From: Bacteriovoracaceae bacterium
Lineage (GTDB): Bacteria > Bdellovibrionota > Bacteriovoracia > Bacteriovoracales > Bacteriovoracaceae
Length of the DNA stretch: 64,000 nt
Direction: 5' to 3'
Assembly (NCBI GenBank): GCA_947446575.1
Contig: CANFHC010000001.1
Span: 147,248 to 211,247 of the forward strand
Below are positions 18,167-26,028 of this stretch, one piece after another (the stretch's first letter is position 1; every line of letters starts with the position of its first letter). Made by a program: the position numbers and the translations under genes. Below the pieces are notes generated by a model that had not been told where the DNA came from, did not search any database, and saw nothing but the letters and a program-made list of their open reading frames with translations.

Positions 18167-19297
18167 TTAGCCTTCTAAAAAATCTTTAAGTTTTAAATTA
18201 CTACTTTCAACATCTGCGAGGTCTTTGAAATCAATTTCATCAACAGTGATTTTTTTCTCACTTGCCTCTTTTAAATTATATTTTTCTTCTAAAAATAAAA
18301 CAGCTTTAATAGAGGCTAATGCCACTTCTAACTGAGCGTCTTCCGGCTCATTCGTTGTTAATCGCTGAAGAAGCTTACCTGGATAACTCATTACACTGCC
18401 AATAAATGAATTTGGATCTTTTCCAACAAACTTTATAAGCTCATATGAAATTCCAGCTATAGGAAGTGTAAGCGCCACCTTAAAAAGCATCGCATAAATG
18501 TGTTTTAAAATAACAGGAGAATTAACTCCGATAGGTATAATTGCAAAAATAATAGCGAAAAGAATAATCGACACAAACATTAAAAAGAAAATGAAAGTCG
18601 TTCCACAACGTGGGTGAAATGTCGGATACTTTTTAGCATTTTCAATCGTTAATTCTTCGCCTGCTTCAAAAGTCGAAATCGATTTGTGCTCAGCTCCGTG
18701 ATATTGAAAAACTTTTTTAATATCAGGAAGAAAACTAATCAAATAAATATAAGTCAGGAAAATGCACGCTTTAATAGATCCATCTACGGCGTGAAATTGC
18801 CAACTTTGTAAATCCCACTTGGCCCCACTGTATTTTTCAATGACAGCAGTCAGTGCGTGAGGAAGAAAAACGAAGAGCCCAATACCAAATGCAAATGAAA
18901 AAGCGATAGAAACAAAAGTTTCAAATCCAACTTTTTCTTTAGATTTTTTCTTTGATTCGTAATCTGACTCACTAATACCTTTTTTCATCGCCTCTTTTTT
19001 ATTTTCTTCATCCATTGCAATATTGGCAGAATAATTTAAAGAGACAACTCCGTTGGCCATCGTTTCAATCAAAACGAGAACGCCACGAAGAAAAGGTTTT
19101 TTCAGGAAAGACAGTTTTTGCGATAAACCAAACCACTGATCTCGTCTTAAGCGAATTGAGCCGTCTGGCTTTCTTACTGCTACGACGAAAGCATTGGGTG
19201 ACCTCATCATTACGCCTTCAATAACGGCTTGGCCGCCAATGGAAGCGTATTGTTTTGAAACGAGAAGAATTAGTTTATTTAAAATATTTTTTTTCAT
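18167..19297 (-). CDS. DUF1385 family membrane protein (YqhQ-like)
   Basis: A 376-aa membrane protein of the DUF1385 family. Hallmarks are IGGQAVIEGVMMRSP near the N-terminus and QYHGAEHKSISTFE followed by FHPRCGTTF in the middle, with about four membrane helices in the central part. The C-terminal about 80 residues are soluble and helical. The function of the family is unknown. Its place between rho and prfA is widely conserved in delta-proteobacteria and relatives, often with rpmE next to it; here the gap to rho is only 27 nt, so rpmE is absent from this position. Confidence 0.9.
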   Translation of the reverse strand: MKKNILNKLILLVSKQYASIGGQAVIEGVMMRSPNAFVVAVRKPDGSIRLRRDQWFGLSQKLSFLKKPFLRGVLVLIETMANGVVSLNYSANIAMDEENKKEAMKKGISESDYESKKKSKEKVGFETFVSIAFSFAFGIGLFVFLPHALTAVIEKYSGAKWDLQSWQFHAVDGSIKACIFLTYIYLISFLPDIKKVFQYHGAEHKSISTFEAGEELTIENAKKYPTFHPRCGTTFIFFLMFVSIILFAIIFAIIPIGVNSPVILKHIYAMLFKVALTLPIAGISYELIKFVGKDPNSFIGSVMSYPGKLLQRLTTNEPEDAQLEVALASIKAVLFLEEKYNLKEASEKKITVDEIDFKDLADVESSNLKLKDFLEG

Positions 19298-19324
19298 ATT
19301 GCGATTTCTACTTATAATTTCTTC

Positions 19325-20572
19325 TTATGAATTCATCTGGTCCAAAAAGTCTGCATTAGATTTAGTCTTCGTTACTTTTGAAAGAACAAATTCCATAGCA
19401 TCGATTGGTGCCATAGCGTGAAGAACTTTTCTAAGTAAATATGAACGCTGAAGATCGGCAGGTGCCATAAGAAGATCTTCTTTTCTCGTAGATGACTTGT
19501 TGATATCAAGAGCTGGGAAAATTCTTTTTTCAAGAAGTTTTCTATCGAGTTGGATTTCCGAGTTACCAGTTCCTTTGAATTCTTCAAAGATAACTTCATC
19601 CATTCTTGAACCTGTGTCGATAAGAGCAGTAGCGATGATCGTAAGAGATCCACCACCTTCGATATTGCGAGCTGATCCGAAGAATCTTTTTGGCTTATGA
19701 AGAGCGTTTGAGTCAACCCCACCTGAAAGAATTTTTCCCGATGGTGGAACAACTGTGTTGTATGCTCTTGCCAGACGAGTGATTGAATCTAGAAGGATTA
19801 CTACATCTTTTCCAGCTTCAGTTAAACGTTTTGCTTTTTCGATTACCATTTCTGCAACTTGAACGTGGCGAGAAGCAGGTTCATCGAATGTAGATGAAAC
19901 AACTTCAGCTTTAACGTTTCTTCTCATATCAGTTACTTCTTCCGGACGTTCATCAATTAAAAGAACGATCAATACTGACTCTGGGTGATTCGTTGTAATT
20001 GCGTTTGCAATATCTTGAAGAAGAACTGTTTTACCAGCCTTCGGTGGAGCAACGATCAAACAACGTTGTCCAAATCCTTGAGGAACAAACAAATCGATTA
20101 AACGAGTTGAGTAGTTCGTTGGATGGTATTCAAGATTGATTTTTTTCTCTGGGTATAACGGAGTTAAGTTATCAAAGAGAACTGTCTTTTTATGCTTTTC
20201 TGGCGACTGCGAATTTATTTCATTTACTTTAACAAGAGCGAAATATCTCTCACCTTCTTTTGGCGGTCTGATTTCACCTTCAACTGAGTCCCCTTTACGA
20301 AGACCAAATTTTCTAATTTGTGATGGAGATACGTAAATATCATCTGCACCTGGAAGGTAGTTATATAAAGGAGATCTTAAAAATCCGAATCCGTCTGGAA
20401 GGATTTCAAGAACGCCGTTTCCGTAAATTGATTTATCGTCTTTTGCTGTTGCTTTTAAAATAGCAAAAATGAGTTCGTGTTTTTTTAGATTGCTGGGGTT
20501 CTCAATTTGAATGTCTTCAGCCATTTGTGTTAGTTCGGCGATGTCTTTTTCTCTGAGATCGTTGAGATGCAT
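19325..20572 (-). CDS. rho: transcription termination factor Rho
   Basis: The 415-aa protein is full-length Rho, the hexameric RNA helicase that ends transcription. It has the N-terminal helical domain, the cold-shock-type RNA-binding fold ([27 protein letters not shown]), Walker A APPKAGKT, Walker [17 protein letters not shown], and the conserved [19 protein letters not shown]-loop region. The start ATG has AGGAG at 11 nt. A clear promoter lies at 20714-20741, giving a leader of about 130 nt, which fits the autogenous attenuation known for rho genes. It heads the operon that runs through DUF1385, prfA, prmC, murA and the HIT gene. Confidence 0.97.
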   Translation of the reverse strand: MHLNDLREKDIAELTQMAEDIQIENPSNLKKHELIFAILKATAKDDKSIYGNGVLEILPDGFGFLRSPLYNYLPGADDIYVSPSQIRKFGLRKGDSVEGEIRPPKEGERYFALVKVNEINSQSPEKHKKTVLFDNLTPLYPEKKINLEYHPTNYSTRLIDLFVPQGFGQRCLIVAPPKAGKTVLLQDIANAITTNHPESVLIVLLIDERPEEVTDMRRNVKAEVVSSTFDEPASRHVQVAEMVIEKAKRLTEAGKDVVILLDSITRLARAYNTVVPPSGKILSGGVDSNALHKPKRFFGSARNIEGGGSLTIIATALIDTGSRMDEVIFEEFKGTGNSEIQLDRKLLEKRIFPALDINKSSTRKEDLLMAPADLQRSYLLRKVLHAMAPIDAMEFVLSKVTKTKSNADFLDQMNS

Positions 20573-20713
20573 TTGAAGGTAACTCCTGTTGCGTGTAAAA
20601 ATATATTAGGAAATAAAAATGAATTAATTATGAAAAAAGCAAAACCGAATTATATTGAAACCTCTTATGACTAATTTTCGGTGAATGATTTTGGAAGTTA
20701 GTTAGATACTTAC

Positions 20714-20741
20714 ATATTAACCTCTCGTCCTTTTCTGTCAA
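20714..20741 (-). promoter_or_regulatory. sigma-70-type promoter of the rho operon
   Basis: On the minus strand a perfect TTGACA (20741-20736) is followed after 16 nt by TAATAT (20719-20714). The predicted transcript starts near 20707 and has a leader of about 130 nt before the rho ATG. Confidence 0.5.
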
Positions 20742-20763
20742 GAAATAAGCCTAAAATTACGAC

Positions 20764-20792
20764 TTGTGTCGCACTATTTTCTGCGCTATAAG
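20764..20792 (+). promoter_or_regulatory. promoter of ruvX, placed to give a leaderless mRNA
   Basis: TTGTGT (20764-20769), a 17-nt spacer and TATAAG (20787-20792). A start about 7 nt after the -10 would be at or next to the ATG at 20801, and no SD lies before that ATG. Confidence 0.5.
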
Positions 20793-20800
20793 CCACCTAT

Positions 20801-21259
20801 ATGCTAGATTTTTCAACATATAGGCGTTTTAAGGCCCTCCAAAATAAACCGATTATGGCCATCGATTTTGGATTTAAAGTTGTGGGAACTGCCTTTTTCT
20901 GTCCTGGTCGCGACCCCTTTCCTTATCTAGGGGAAAAAATAATCTTCAAATCTCAAACTGAAACAATCAACTCTTTAAAGAAAATAATTGAAGATGAGAG
21001 TATTGAAGTTATTGTTTTAGGTATTCCGTATTATTTAGATGGCAAAGAAAGTGAAACAACTAAACTGATTAAACATTTTGGCAAATTAGTTCGCGAAAGT
21101 TTCCCCTGTGTAGAGTTTTACGAACAAGATGAAACACTAACGACCAAAGCAGCTGAAGAGAGAATGCAAAACTCTCCTCAATTTAATTTTAAAATTGATA
21201 TGACAATGATCGATTGCGTGGCCGCAACCATTATCCTTGAAGATTTTATTCGCTCTTAG
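20801..21259 (+). CDS. ruvX: RuvX/YqgF family RNase H-fold nuclease
   Basis: A 152-aa YqgF-family protein with an RNase H fold, annotated in the family as a putative Holliday junction resolvase and linked to 16S rRNA maturation. Visible features are AIDFGFKVVG (first catalytic Asp), VIVLGIPYYLDG in place of the usual GLP, DETLTTKAAEERM, and the C-terminal IDCVAATIIL with the last Asp. An unusual N-terminal extension of about 18 residues precedes the domain if the ATG at 20801 is used; ATG 20855 would remove it but has no SD. The gene appears to be read from a promoter directly abutting 20801. Its 3' end overlaps the convergent gene at 21246 by 14 nt. Confidence 0.85.
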   Translation: MLDFSTYRRFKALQNKPIMAIDFGFKVVGTAFFCPGRDPFPYLGEKIIFKSQTETINSLKKIIEDESIEVIVLGIPYYLDGKESETTKLIKHFGKLVRESFPCVEFYEQDETLTTKAAEERMQNSPQFNFKIDMTMIDCVAATIILEDFIRS

Positions 21260-22976
21260 GAAATTGTGCAAAGTCTGAATCAACCTTCCTGGCCCGCATT
21301 CCAGATTGATCTATGAATTTAAATTCTTCCAATAACGCTTTTTGCTTTCTTCTTGCAGCTTCCAAGTTAAGTTGTCCTTTCGCACCAACATTGCGAGCAT
21401 GTTGAACTTCACTTTCAAGCTGATCAAATATTTCATTGGCAGCATCCGCTGTACTTTTCCAACCAAGTCTTTTGGCATCGATTGTGTATTGTTGCTTAAC
21501 AAATTCACTCATCCCTTTTTTCACTGCCATTTGATCACCTGCGCGTCCAGCCAGATCAAGATAATTTTCTAAAGTTTTTGTACGATTAAAATACCCTTTT
21601 TCTTTTTCAGCAACGGCCTTAACTTTGTCGAGACCATTTTGATAAAAACCTTTCGCAAGATTTATGTCTTCAGATTGGGTCATTTCTCCAAGCAGTCGAG
21701 CATAATTTGCTTTTGATGCAGGATCATCAGCTTTTCTATAATCTTCTAGCAAGCGATTGAACTTATTAAGTTGTCCATCTCGCTCTTTAGGATTTGAAAA
21801 CTTCAATCGATTGGTAGTATTTTTAACAAACGTTTTTTTCGCTTCTTCTACTGAAAATTCACCGGTGATACCACTTCTTAATAAGAGTGCACGCTCTTCT
21901 TCATTAAAACCTGCTTCTTTTAAAATTTTAGCTTTTTTCCTAAGGTCATCAGAGGTGTAAGTGAAATATCCGCGTCCTTCATTAAGTCCAATTTCATGAG
22001 CTTCAATAATCGCTTTTTCCTGAGCTTGGCTGAGATTTTTTTCCAAAATTAATGCCGCTGCTTTTTTTCTATCGGCAATTAATAGTTTTGCCGAATCTTT
22101 TATATCAACTTTTTCTTCTAGTGTAACCGCTTTGCTAATAGCTCCCAAAGCTTTTTTAGACTTTACGACAGCGTTTATTTTTGTGATTGCCGACTTCACT
22201 CCCATCCCCATTGCTGTATCAACAATAAGAGAGGTAACTCCAGCACAAATTATTTCCGCTTTGACTCTTGGAGTGTAACATTCATATCGAACTTGAGCAT
22301 CACTCATGACAGACTTTAATTGAGTCATTAAATCTGATCCATCCTCTTTTTTTCCTGGCAAATCACGGGGCTTTTTATTTGTGAGGATCGCCGATTGTCT
22401 CTCTCGCATCAAGACGTCTTGATAATTTTGATAGCGGGCAAAAAGTAATTTATCGATTTCCGCACAACTTGCATCTTCTAACCATTTGCCTAAAAATTGT
22501 TCACTCAATTTAAAGCGTGAATCATCAATAGATAAATTAAACGCTGTTAGCAATTCTCTTTTTTTATCAACACTCGTATTGCAAAGCTGAGTGTCGTGAA
22601 AACCTTTGGCAACTGATTCAACAATTTTTCCTGGAAGTTTGGTTAGGTCTAATAAATTTTCTCCAGATAATTTTATTCCATTAAAAATGCATGTTCCAAA
22701 ACTCATGTTTGATAATTTATTCTCTTCCATGGATTTAGCATCACATTGAATGATTTTTTTCTTATCATTACCTTCTAGCGCTGCTTCTAATTCGCTACAT
22801 TTGTACTGCTCTTTTTGCAGCATGCATGTTGAAGACAAGCTGTTTTGAGCAAGATTTAACACTGAAGTCATCGCACCATTATTTTTAGCCAAACATTGTT
22901 GAGCAAAACAAACAGGTATTGTTGAATAGAGTGTAAGTATAATTAAAAGGAAAATTTTCATCGTCGTTTTCTTCAT
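21246..22976 (-). CDS. secreted helical protein, unknown function
   Basis: A 576-aa exported protein of no recognised family. A signal peptide occupies the first about 25 residues (ending VCFA-Q), and several Cys lie in the first 120 residues. The rest is strongly helical and rich in Lys/Glu, with a short hydrophobic Gly-containing segment (VTSLIVDTAMGMGVKSAI) near residue 250. After it comes a block that might form TPR- or Sel1-like helical hairpins (YRKADDPASKANYARLLGE, NGLDKVKAVAEKEKGYFN). The overall plan (Cys-rich exported N-terminus, hydrophobic Gly segment, charged helical C-terminus) resembles the 1462-aa lipoprotein at 48792, but I cannot establish homology by eye. An in-frame ATG at 22961 is an alternative start. 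Confidence 0.65.
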   Translation of the reverse strand: MKKTTMKIFLLIILTLYSTIPVCFAQQCLAKNNGAMTSVLNLAQNSLSSTCMLQKEQYKCSELEAALEGNDKKKIIQCDAKSMEENKLSNMSFGTCIFNGIKLSGENLLDLTKLPGKIVESVAKGFHDTQLCNTSVDKKRELLTAFNLSIDDSRFKLSEQFLGKWLEDASCAEIDKLLFARYQNYQDVLMRERQSAILTNKKPRDLPGKKEDGSDLMTQLKSVMSDAQVRYECYTPRVKAEIICAGVTSLIVDTAMGMGVKSAITKINAVVKSKKALGAISKAVTLEEKVDIKDSAKLLIADRKKAAALILEKNLSQAQEKAIIEAHEIGLNEGRGYFTYTSDDLRKKAKILKEAGFNEEERALLLRSGITGEFSVEEAKKTFVKNTTNRLKFSNPKERDGQLNKFNRLLEDYRKADDPASKANYARLLGEMTQSEDINLAKGFYQNGLDKVKAVAEKEKGYFNRTKTLENYLDLAGRAGDQMAVKKGMSEFVKQQYTIDAKRLGWKSTADAANEIFDQLESEVQHARNVGAKGQLNLEAARRKQKALLEEFKFIDQSGMRARKVDSDFAQFPKSE

Positions 22977-23070
22977 CCCATTATTGTAATTTAGGTATTG
23001 GTAATCAATACTAGGAATTTATGACCCCCTAGTTTGAAAGCGCGCAAACCTCTATTAACCTGAAGATATT

Positions 23071-24102
23071 ATGAAAAAATCACATCTTCTCTTTTTGATC
23101 GGTGCCCCTATGCTTGCCCTCCTTTTGGTGGCAATTAGGGTTTATTACTCTGCGGTTGTTTGGCGTTACCCGGGGCCTGATGTGGAGTTTTCAATTAGCC
23201 CGAATGAAAATTTCTCCTCTATAAATGGGCGATTAAAACAGGGAAATATCATTTCATCAGCCAGACTTTTCCATCGCTACTCACAATTCAAAGGCGTCTT
23301 AAACAAATATAAAACTGGTCACTATATAATAAAACATAATTCAAACTTACTTGATGTTTACCGCATTTTAATTATTGAAAAAAATCAGGCGACACTCTTC
23401 ACTATTCCAGAAGGGAAAAACATGTTTGAAATTGGAAAAATGCTTGAAGCAAGTTCCATCACTTCCTATGATGATTTTATTCAGAGTGCTCGCGATAAAA
23501 AGTTTTTGCAGGACTTGGGAATTAATGCAGATACGGTAGAGGGATATCTGTATCCTGAATCTTACGACTTCGCACCTCACCAACCGGCCAAATCAATTAT
23601 AAAACTGATGGTTAAGCAATTTAATAAAAAAACGGCGTTGATTAATTTTTCTTCCACAACACTCTCTCCAGGACAAGTGCTTATCCTGGCTTCAATGGTA
23701 GAAAAAGAAACAGGAGATAAAAAAGAGCGGCCATTGATTGCCGGAGTTTTTTTAAATCGTCTTAAATTAAAAATGCGTCTGCAATCTGATCCCACTACGA
23801 TCTATGGAATTTTTGAACACTACAATGGCAACATTACCAGAAAAGATTTAACGACTCCGAGTGACTATAACACTTATACCATTCCGGCACTTCCTATTGG
23901 TCCGATCTGTAATCCTGGTGTGGAATCGATTAAAGCTGTTCTCTATCCCGCGAATCATAAATTTCTTTATTTTGTGAGCCAGAACGACGGCACTCATATC
24001 TTTTCAGAGAACTATGAAAAGCACTTAGCAGCCGTAAAAAAATGGCAGGTAGATCCTAAAAATCGTGAAGGTCGAACTTGGCGTGATCATGAAAATCAAT
24101 AA
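23071..24102 (+). CDS. mltG: endolytic murein transglycosylase MltG
   Basis: The 343-aa protein is full length for MltG, which cleaves nascent glycan strands at the inner membrane and sets strand length. It has one N-terminal membrane helix (LLFLIGAPMLALLLVAIRVYY), a LysM-like domain, and the YceG catalytic region with EGYLYPESYDF, ASMVEKETG (catalytic Glu) and RLKMRLQSDPTTIYG. The C-terminal PALPIGPICNPG is also conserved. It converges on the small repeat protein at 24112. Confidence 0.93.
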   Translation: MKKSHLLFLIGAPMLALLLVAIRVYYSAVVWRYPGPDVEFSISPNENFSSINGRLKQGNIISSARLFHRYSQFKGVLNKYKTGHYIIKHNSNLLDVYRILIIEKNQATLFTIPEGKNMFEIGKMLEASSITSYDDFIQSARDKKFLQDLGINADTVEGYLYPESYDFAPHQPAKSIIKLMVKQFNKKTALINFSSTTLSPGQVLILASMVEKETGDKKERPLIAGVFLNRLKLKMRLQSDPTTIYGIFEHYNGNITRKDLTTPSDYNTYTIPALPIGPICNPGVESIKAVLYPANHKFLYFVSQNDGTHIFSENYEKHLAAVKKWQVDPKNREGRTWRDHENQ

Positions 24103-24111
24103 ATTTTAAAT

Positions 24112-24405
24112 TTAGTGAGTTTGTTCGACAGACTTTAAAGTGCGACGAGCATAATCTCTGACGAGCATGTCTTTATCGTTTGATAAACGAGTTAAAGTTT
24201 CAATGGCCGTCATAGGATTTTTTGCCACTTCATGGCGAACGGTAATTGCTGAATGCCGAGTAAGTATGTCCAGTATTCTTGGTGAAGTGTTTTTTGACTT
24301 CGCTAATTCAACAGCAACACCTGGCTTGTCTTCTTTTAAGAATTGAAATTGTTTTTCTTCATCTTTACAGTCGCGAACCAGTGACAAATATTCTTCAGCG
24401 TACAT
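24112..24405 (-). CDS. small helical repeat protein (LRV/HEAT-like)
   Basis: A 97-aa cytoplasmic protein made of about three helical repeats with the spacing of leucine-rich variant or HEAT repeats. VRHEVAKNPMTAIETLTRLS, followed by a similar unit with VRDYARRTL, shows the V-R...N-P...L..L pattern. Such repeats usually bind other proteins. No catalytic residues are visible. It is convergent with mltG at a 9-nt gap. Confidence 0.65.
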   Translation of the reverse strand: MYAEEYLSLVRDCKDEEKQFQFLKEDKPGVAVELAKSKNTSPRILDILTRHSAITVRHEVAKNPMTAIETLTRLSNDKDMLVRDYARRTLKSVEQTH

Positions 24406-24561
24406 TACTCTCTCCGTATATATAGATATTGCTTTTTACAGTCTAAGATAAAACCTATGTTAATCATCACAGGAAATCTTGTAAACTTTTTTGACACTTT
24501 TAACATCTTCTCTGACTGATTCCAAGACAGAAGATGATAGTTTTCGTGGTAGTTTTTTCCC

Positions 24562-24591
24562 TTGTGTCAAAAACAAAATCCAGTGTACAAT
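24562..24591 (+). promoter_or_regulatory. likely promoter of the DksA/TraR-type gene
   Basis: TTGTGT (24562-24567), an 18-nt spacer and TACAAT (24586-24591) upstream of the gene starting at 24695. This would leave a leader of about 95 nt. Confidence 0.4.
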
Positions 24592-24694
24592 TATTCTGTT
24601 GCGACCCATGCGTTATTTTATAACTCGCATGACACTAGTAAATGGAATCTCAAAAAACGTAATAGGAAGAGATTTCGAATTCAAGGAGGAATGT

Positions 24695-25066
24695 GTGGAG
24701 AAAGCAAAAATGGAAAAGTTTAAAACACTACTCCTGCAGGCTAAAGTAAAGATTATGAACGGCGGTATTCTTCGCTCAACTGAAGATCTGACTGTCTCTT
24801 CTGATGATTTATCAGATGAAGCAGATCTTGCCAGCAGTGTAATTAATCAACAAGTCACATTTAATATGCGCCAAAGAGAGCTTGTTAAGCTTAAGGCGAT
24901 TGAAGAAGCTCTTTACAGAATTGAGCAAGGCAGTTTCGGTCACTGTGAAGAATGTGATGAAACAATCGGTGAAAAGCGTTTAGAAAACCAACCGTGGACT
25001 ACTCTTTGTATTACTCACGCTGAAGAGCAAGAAAGAGAAAACCAAAAATTTATTAGAGCTGTTTAA
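24695..25066 (+). CDS. DksA/TraR-type zinc-finger protein
   Basis: A 123-aa protein with the DksA/TraR layout: an N-terminal coiled coil carrying an acidic stretch (SSDDLSDEADLASS, residues about 29-42), then a zinc finger beginning HCEECDETIGEKRL. Family members bind the RNA polymerase secondary channel and tune promoters, often with ppGpp. The fourth zinc ligand is probably His (LCITH) instead of the usual Cys. I chose the GTG at 24695, 5 nt after AGGAGG; the frame is open further upstream to 24491, but that part has no family similarity. A strong terminator follows at 25094. DksA itself is about 150 aa, so this is the shorter type. Confidence 0.8.
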   Translation: MEKAKMEKFKTLLLQAKVKIMNGGILRSTEDLTVSSDDLSDEADLASSVINQQVTFNMRQRELVKLKAIEEALYRIEQGSFGHCEECDETIGEKRLENQPWTTLCITHAEEQERENQKFIRAV

Positions 25067-25093
25067 TTTAATCTCTCACAACAACATTTCTAT

Positions 25094-25123
25094 AAAAAAA
25101 ACCTCCTATTGGAGGTTTTTTTT
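25094..25123. terminator. bidirectional intrinsic terminator
   Basis: A 13-bp stem of an A run plus ACCTCC (25094-25106) paired with GGAGGT plus a T run (25111-25123), loop TATT. The A and T runs make it work on both strands, between the DksA-type gene and the convergent small lipoprotein gene. Confidence 0.9.
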
Positions 25124-25145
25124 GGCTTAAAATAAAAATTGATAA

Positions 25146-25322
25146 TTAACAAAGATTACTTGATCGAGAGTAGTGCTTGAAAGTTTTTTTCGGTTTCAAC
25201 TCTTGTTTCATATCTTGTTCCATAGCTTTTCTCTCATGTCCTATAACTCTGTTCTCGCATGAGAATAGGCCCATCGAAACTAAAATGAATAAAAAATAAA
25301 ATCTAAAAAGTCCGTTTTTCAT
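25146..25322 (-). CDS. 58-aa lipoprotein
   Basis: A short gene found by reading the minus strand of the gap between the DksA-type gene and 25491. ATG 25322 has GAGG 7 nt upstream. The product has a typical lipoprotein signal with a hydrophobic core (FYFLFILVSMGL) and lipobox LFSC at residues 19-22. A basic, polar 36-residue mature part follows, ending SRSSNLC with a second Cys at the very end. The bidirectional terminator 23 nt after the stop supports a real transcript. It resembles entericidin-size small lipoproteins in length only; function unknown. Confidence 0.65.
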   Translation of the reverse strand: MKNGLFRFYFLFILVSMGLFSCENRVIGHERKAMEQDMKQELKPKKTFKHYSRSSNLC

Positions 25323-25490
25323 GCTATACCTCGCAAGCCCAATCCATTGGGAATCACCCTCTTAGCAGGGCCTATCATGTTACAAAGCAATTTCCGCGCC
25401 TATTTTTTAGTGTCATTTTTTCACTGATCAACAACCTCAGCTTTTTTTGTTTTATAGTACCTTTAATTATCAAATATAGGAGATTTACCA

Positions 25491-25859
25491 ATGAAAACCT
25501 TATTAGCTATCACCCTGTTTACTGTACTTACAGCAACTGCTGGAGCCTCTACGGTACCGGTCCTTTCTTGCTTTGGAACTGAGCCATTTTGGGGAATTTC
25601 AACCGATGCCAAAGGTGTGCTCTCTTTTAATAACCCAAGATCTGATGAAATAAAGGTCTATCCAAAGACCGAATTAAAAAAAGCTTCCGGAACGCCTGAA
25701 CTATATGCCTTCCAAATTGAAGCCCATAATCAGGCAAAAAGCACACTTAAGCTCAATGTTGTAAGAAATGAGTGTAATGATGGTATGTCAGATAAAATCT
25801 ATACTTATACAGCTTTAGTTGATGTTGATGGCGATCTCTTGATGGGTTGTTGTAACTAG
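25491..25859 (+). CDS. secreted small protein with EPFW motif (COG3650-like)
   Basis: A 122-aa protein with a signal peptide (about residues 1-19, ending AGA-S) and a small beta-rich domain that starts CFGTEPFWGIST. The C-x-G-T-E-P-F-W pattern is typical of an uncharacterised periplasmic family (COG3650-type). Cys residues in the first strand, the middle (RNECNDGMSD) and the C-terminal CC could form disulfides. The C-terminus is acidic, then MGCC. ATG has AGGAG at 8 nt. Function unknown; probably periplasmic. Confidence 0.7.
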   Translation: MKTLLAITLFTVLTATAGASTVPVLSCFGTEPFWGISTDAKGVLSFNNPRSDEIKVYPKTELKKASGTPELYAFQIEAHNQAKSTLKLNVVRNECNDGMSDKIYTYTALVDVDGDLLMGCCN

Positions 25860-25861
25860 TA

Positions 25862-25896
25862 GTGACCAAAGTTTGTACGGGTCACCAAAGTTTTTT
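25862..25896 (+). terminator. likely terminator after the EPFW-motif gene
   Basis: GTGACC (25862-25867) pairs with GGTCAC (25880-25885), and a run of six T begins 6 nt after the stem. The stem is short and the T run not adjacent, so strength is uncertain. Confidence 0.4.
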
Positions 25897-26028
25897 CGAT
25901 AGTTTTTTAGACACTTGATTTAAACCGTTAATTTAACAGACTGTTCTCTTGGCGCGGGTCTTGCTTTTAAACCAGGAGAACATAGTTTAAGCGAATGACT
26001 AATTCGCGGATCTAATTAAGGGATTATT

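Noticed and set aside
24691..24722. ATG at 24691 opening a 10-codon frame directly after the AAGGAGGA site
   Set aside because: The ATG is only 1-2 nt from the SD, too close for initiation; the GTG at 24695 in the frame of the DksA-type protein is better placed.
25260..25400. Structured-looking leader (CCCAA...TTGGG) upstream of the small lipoprotein gene, considered as a riboswitch
   Set aside because: I could not match it to any riboswitch consensus that I know (c-di-GMP, glycine, preQ1, fluoride, SAM) and the stem is only 5 bp.
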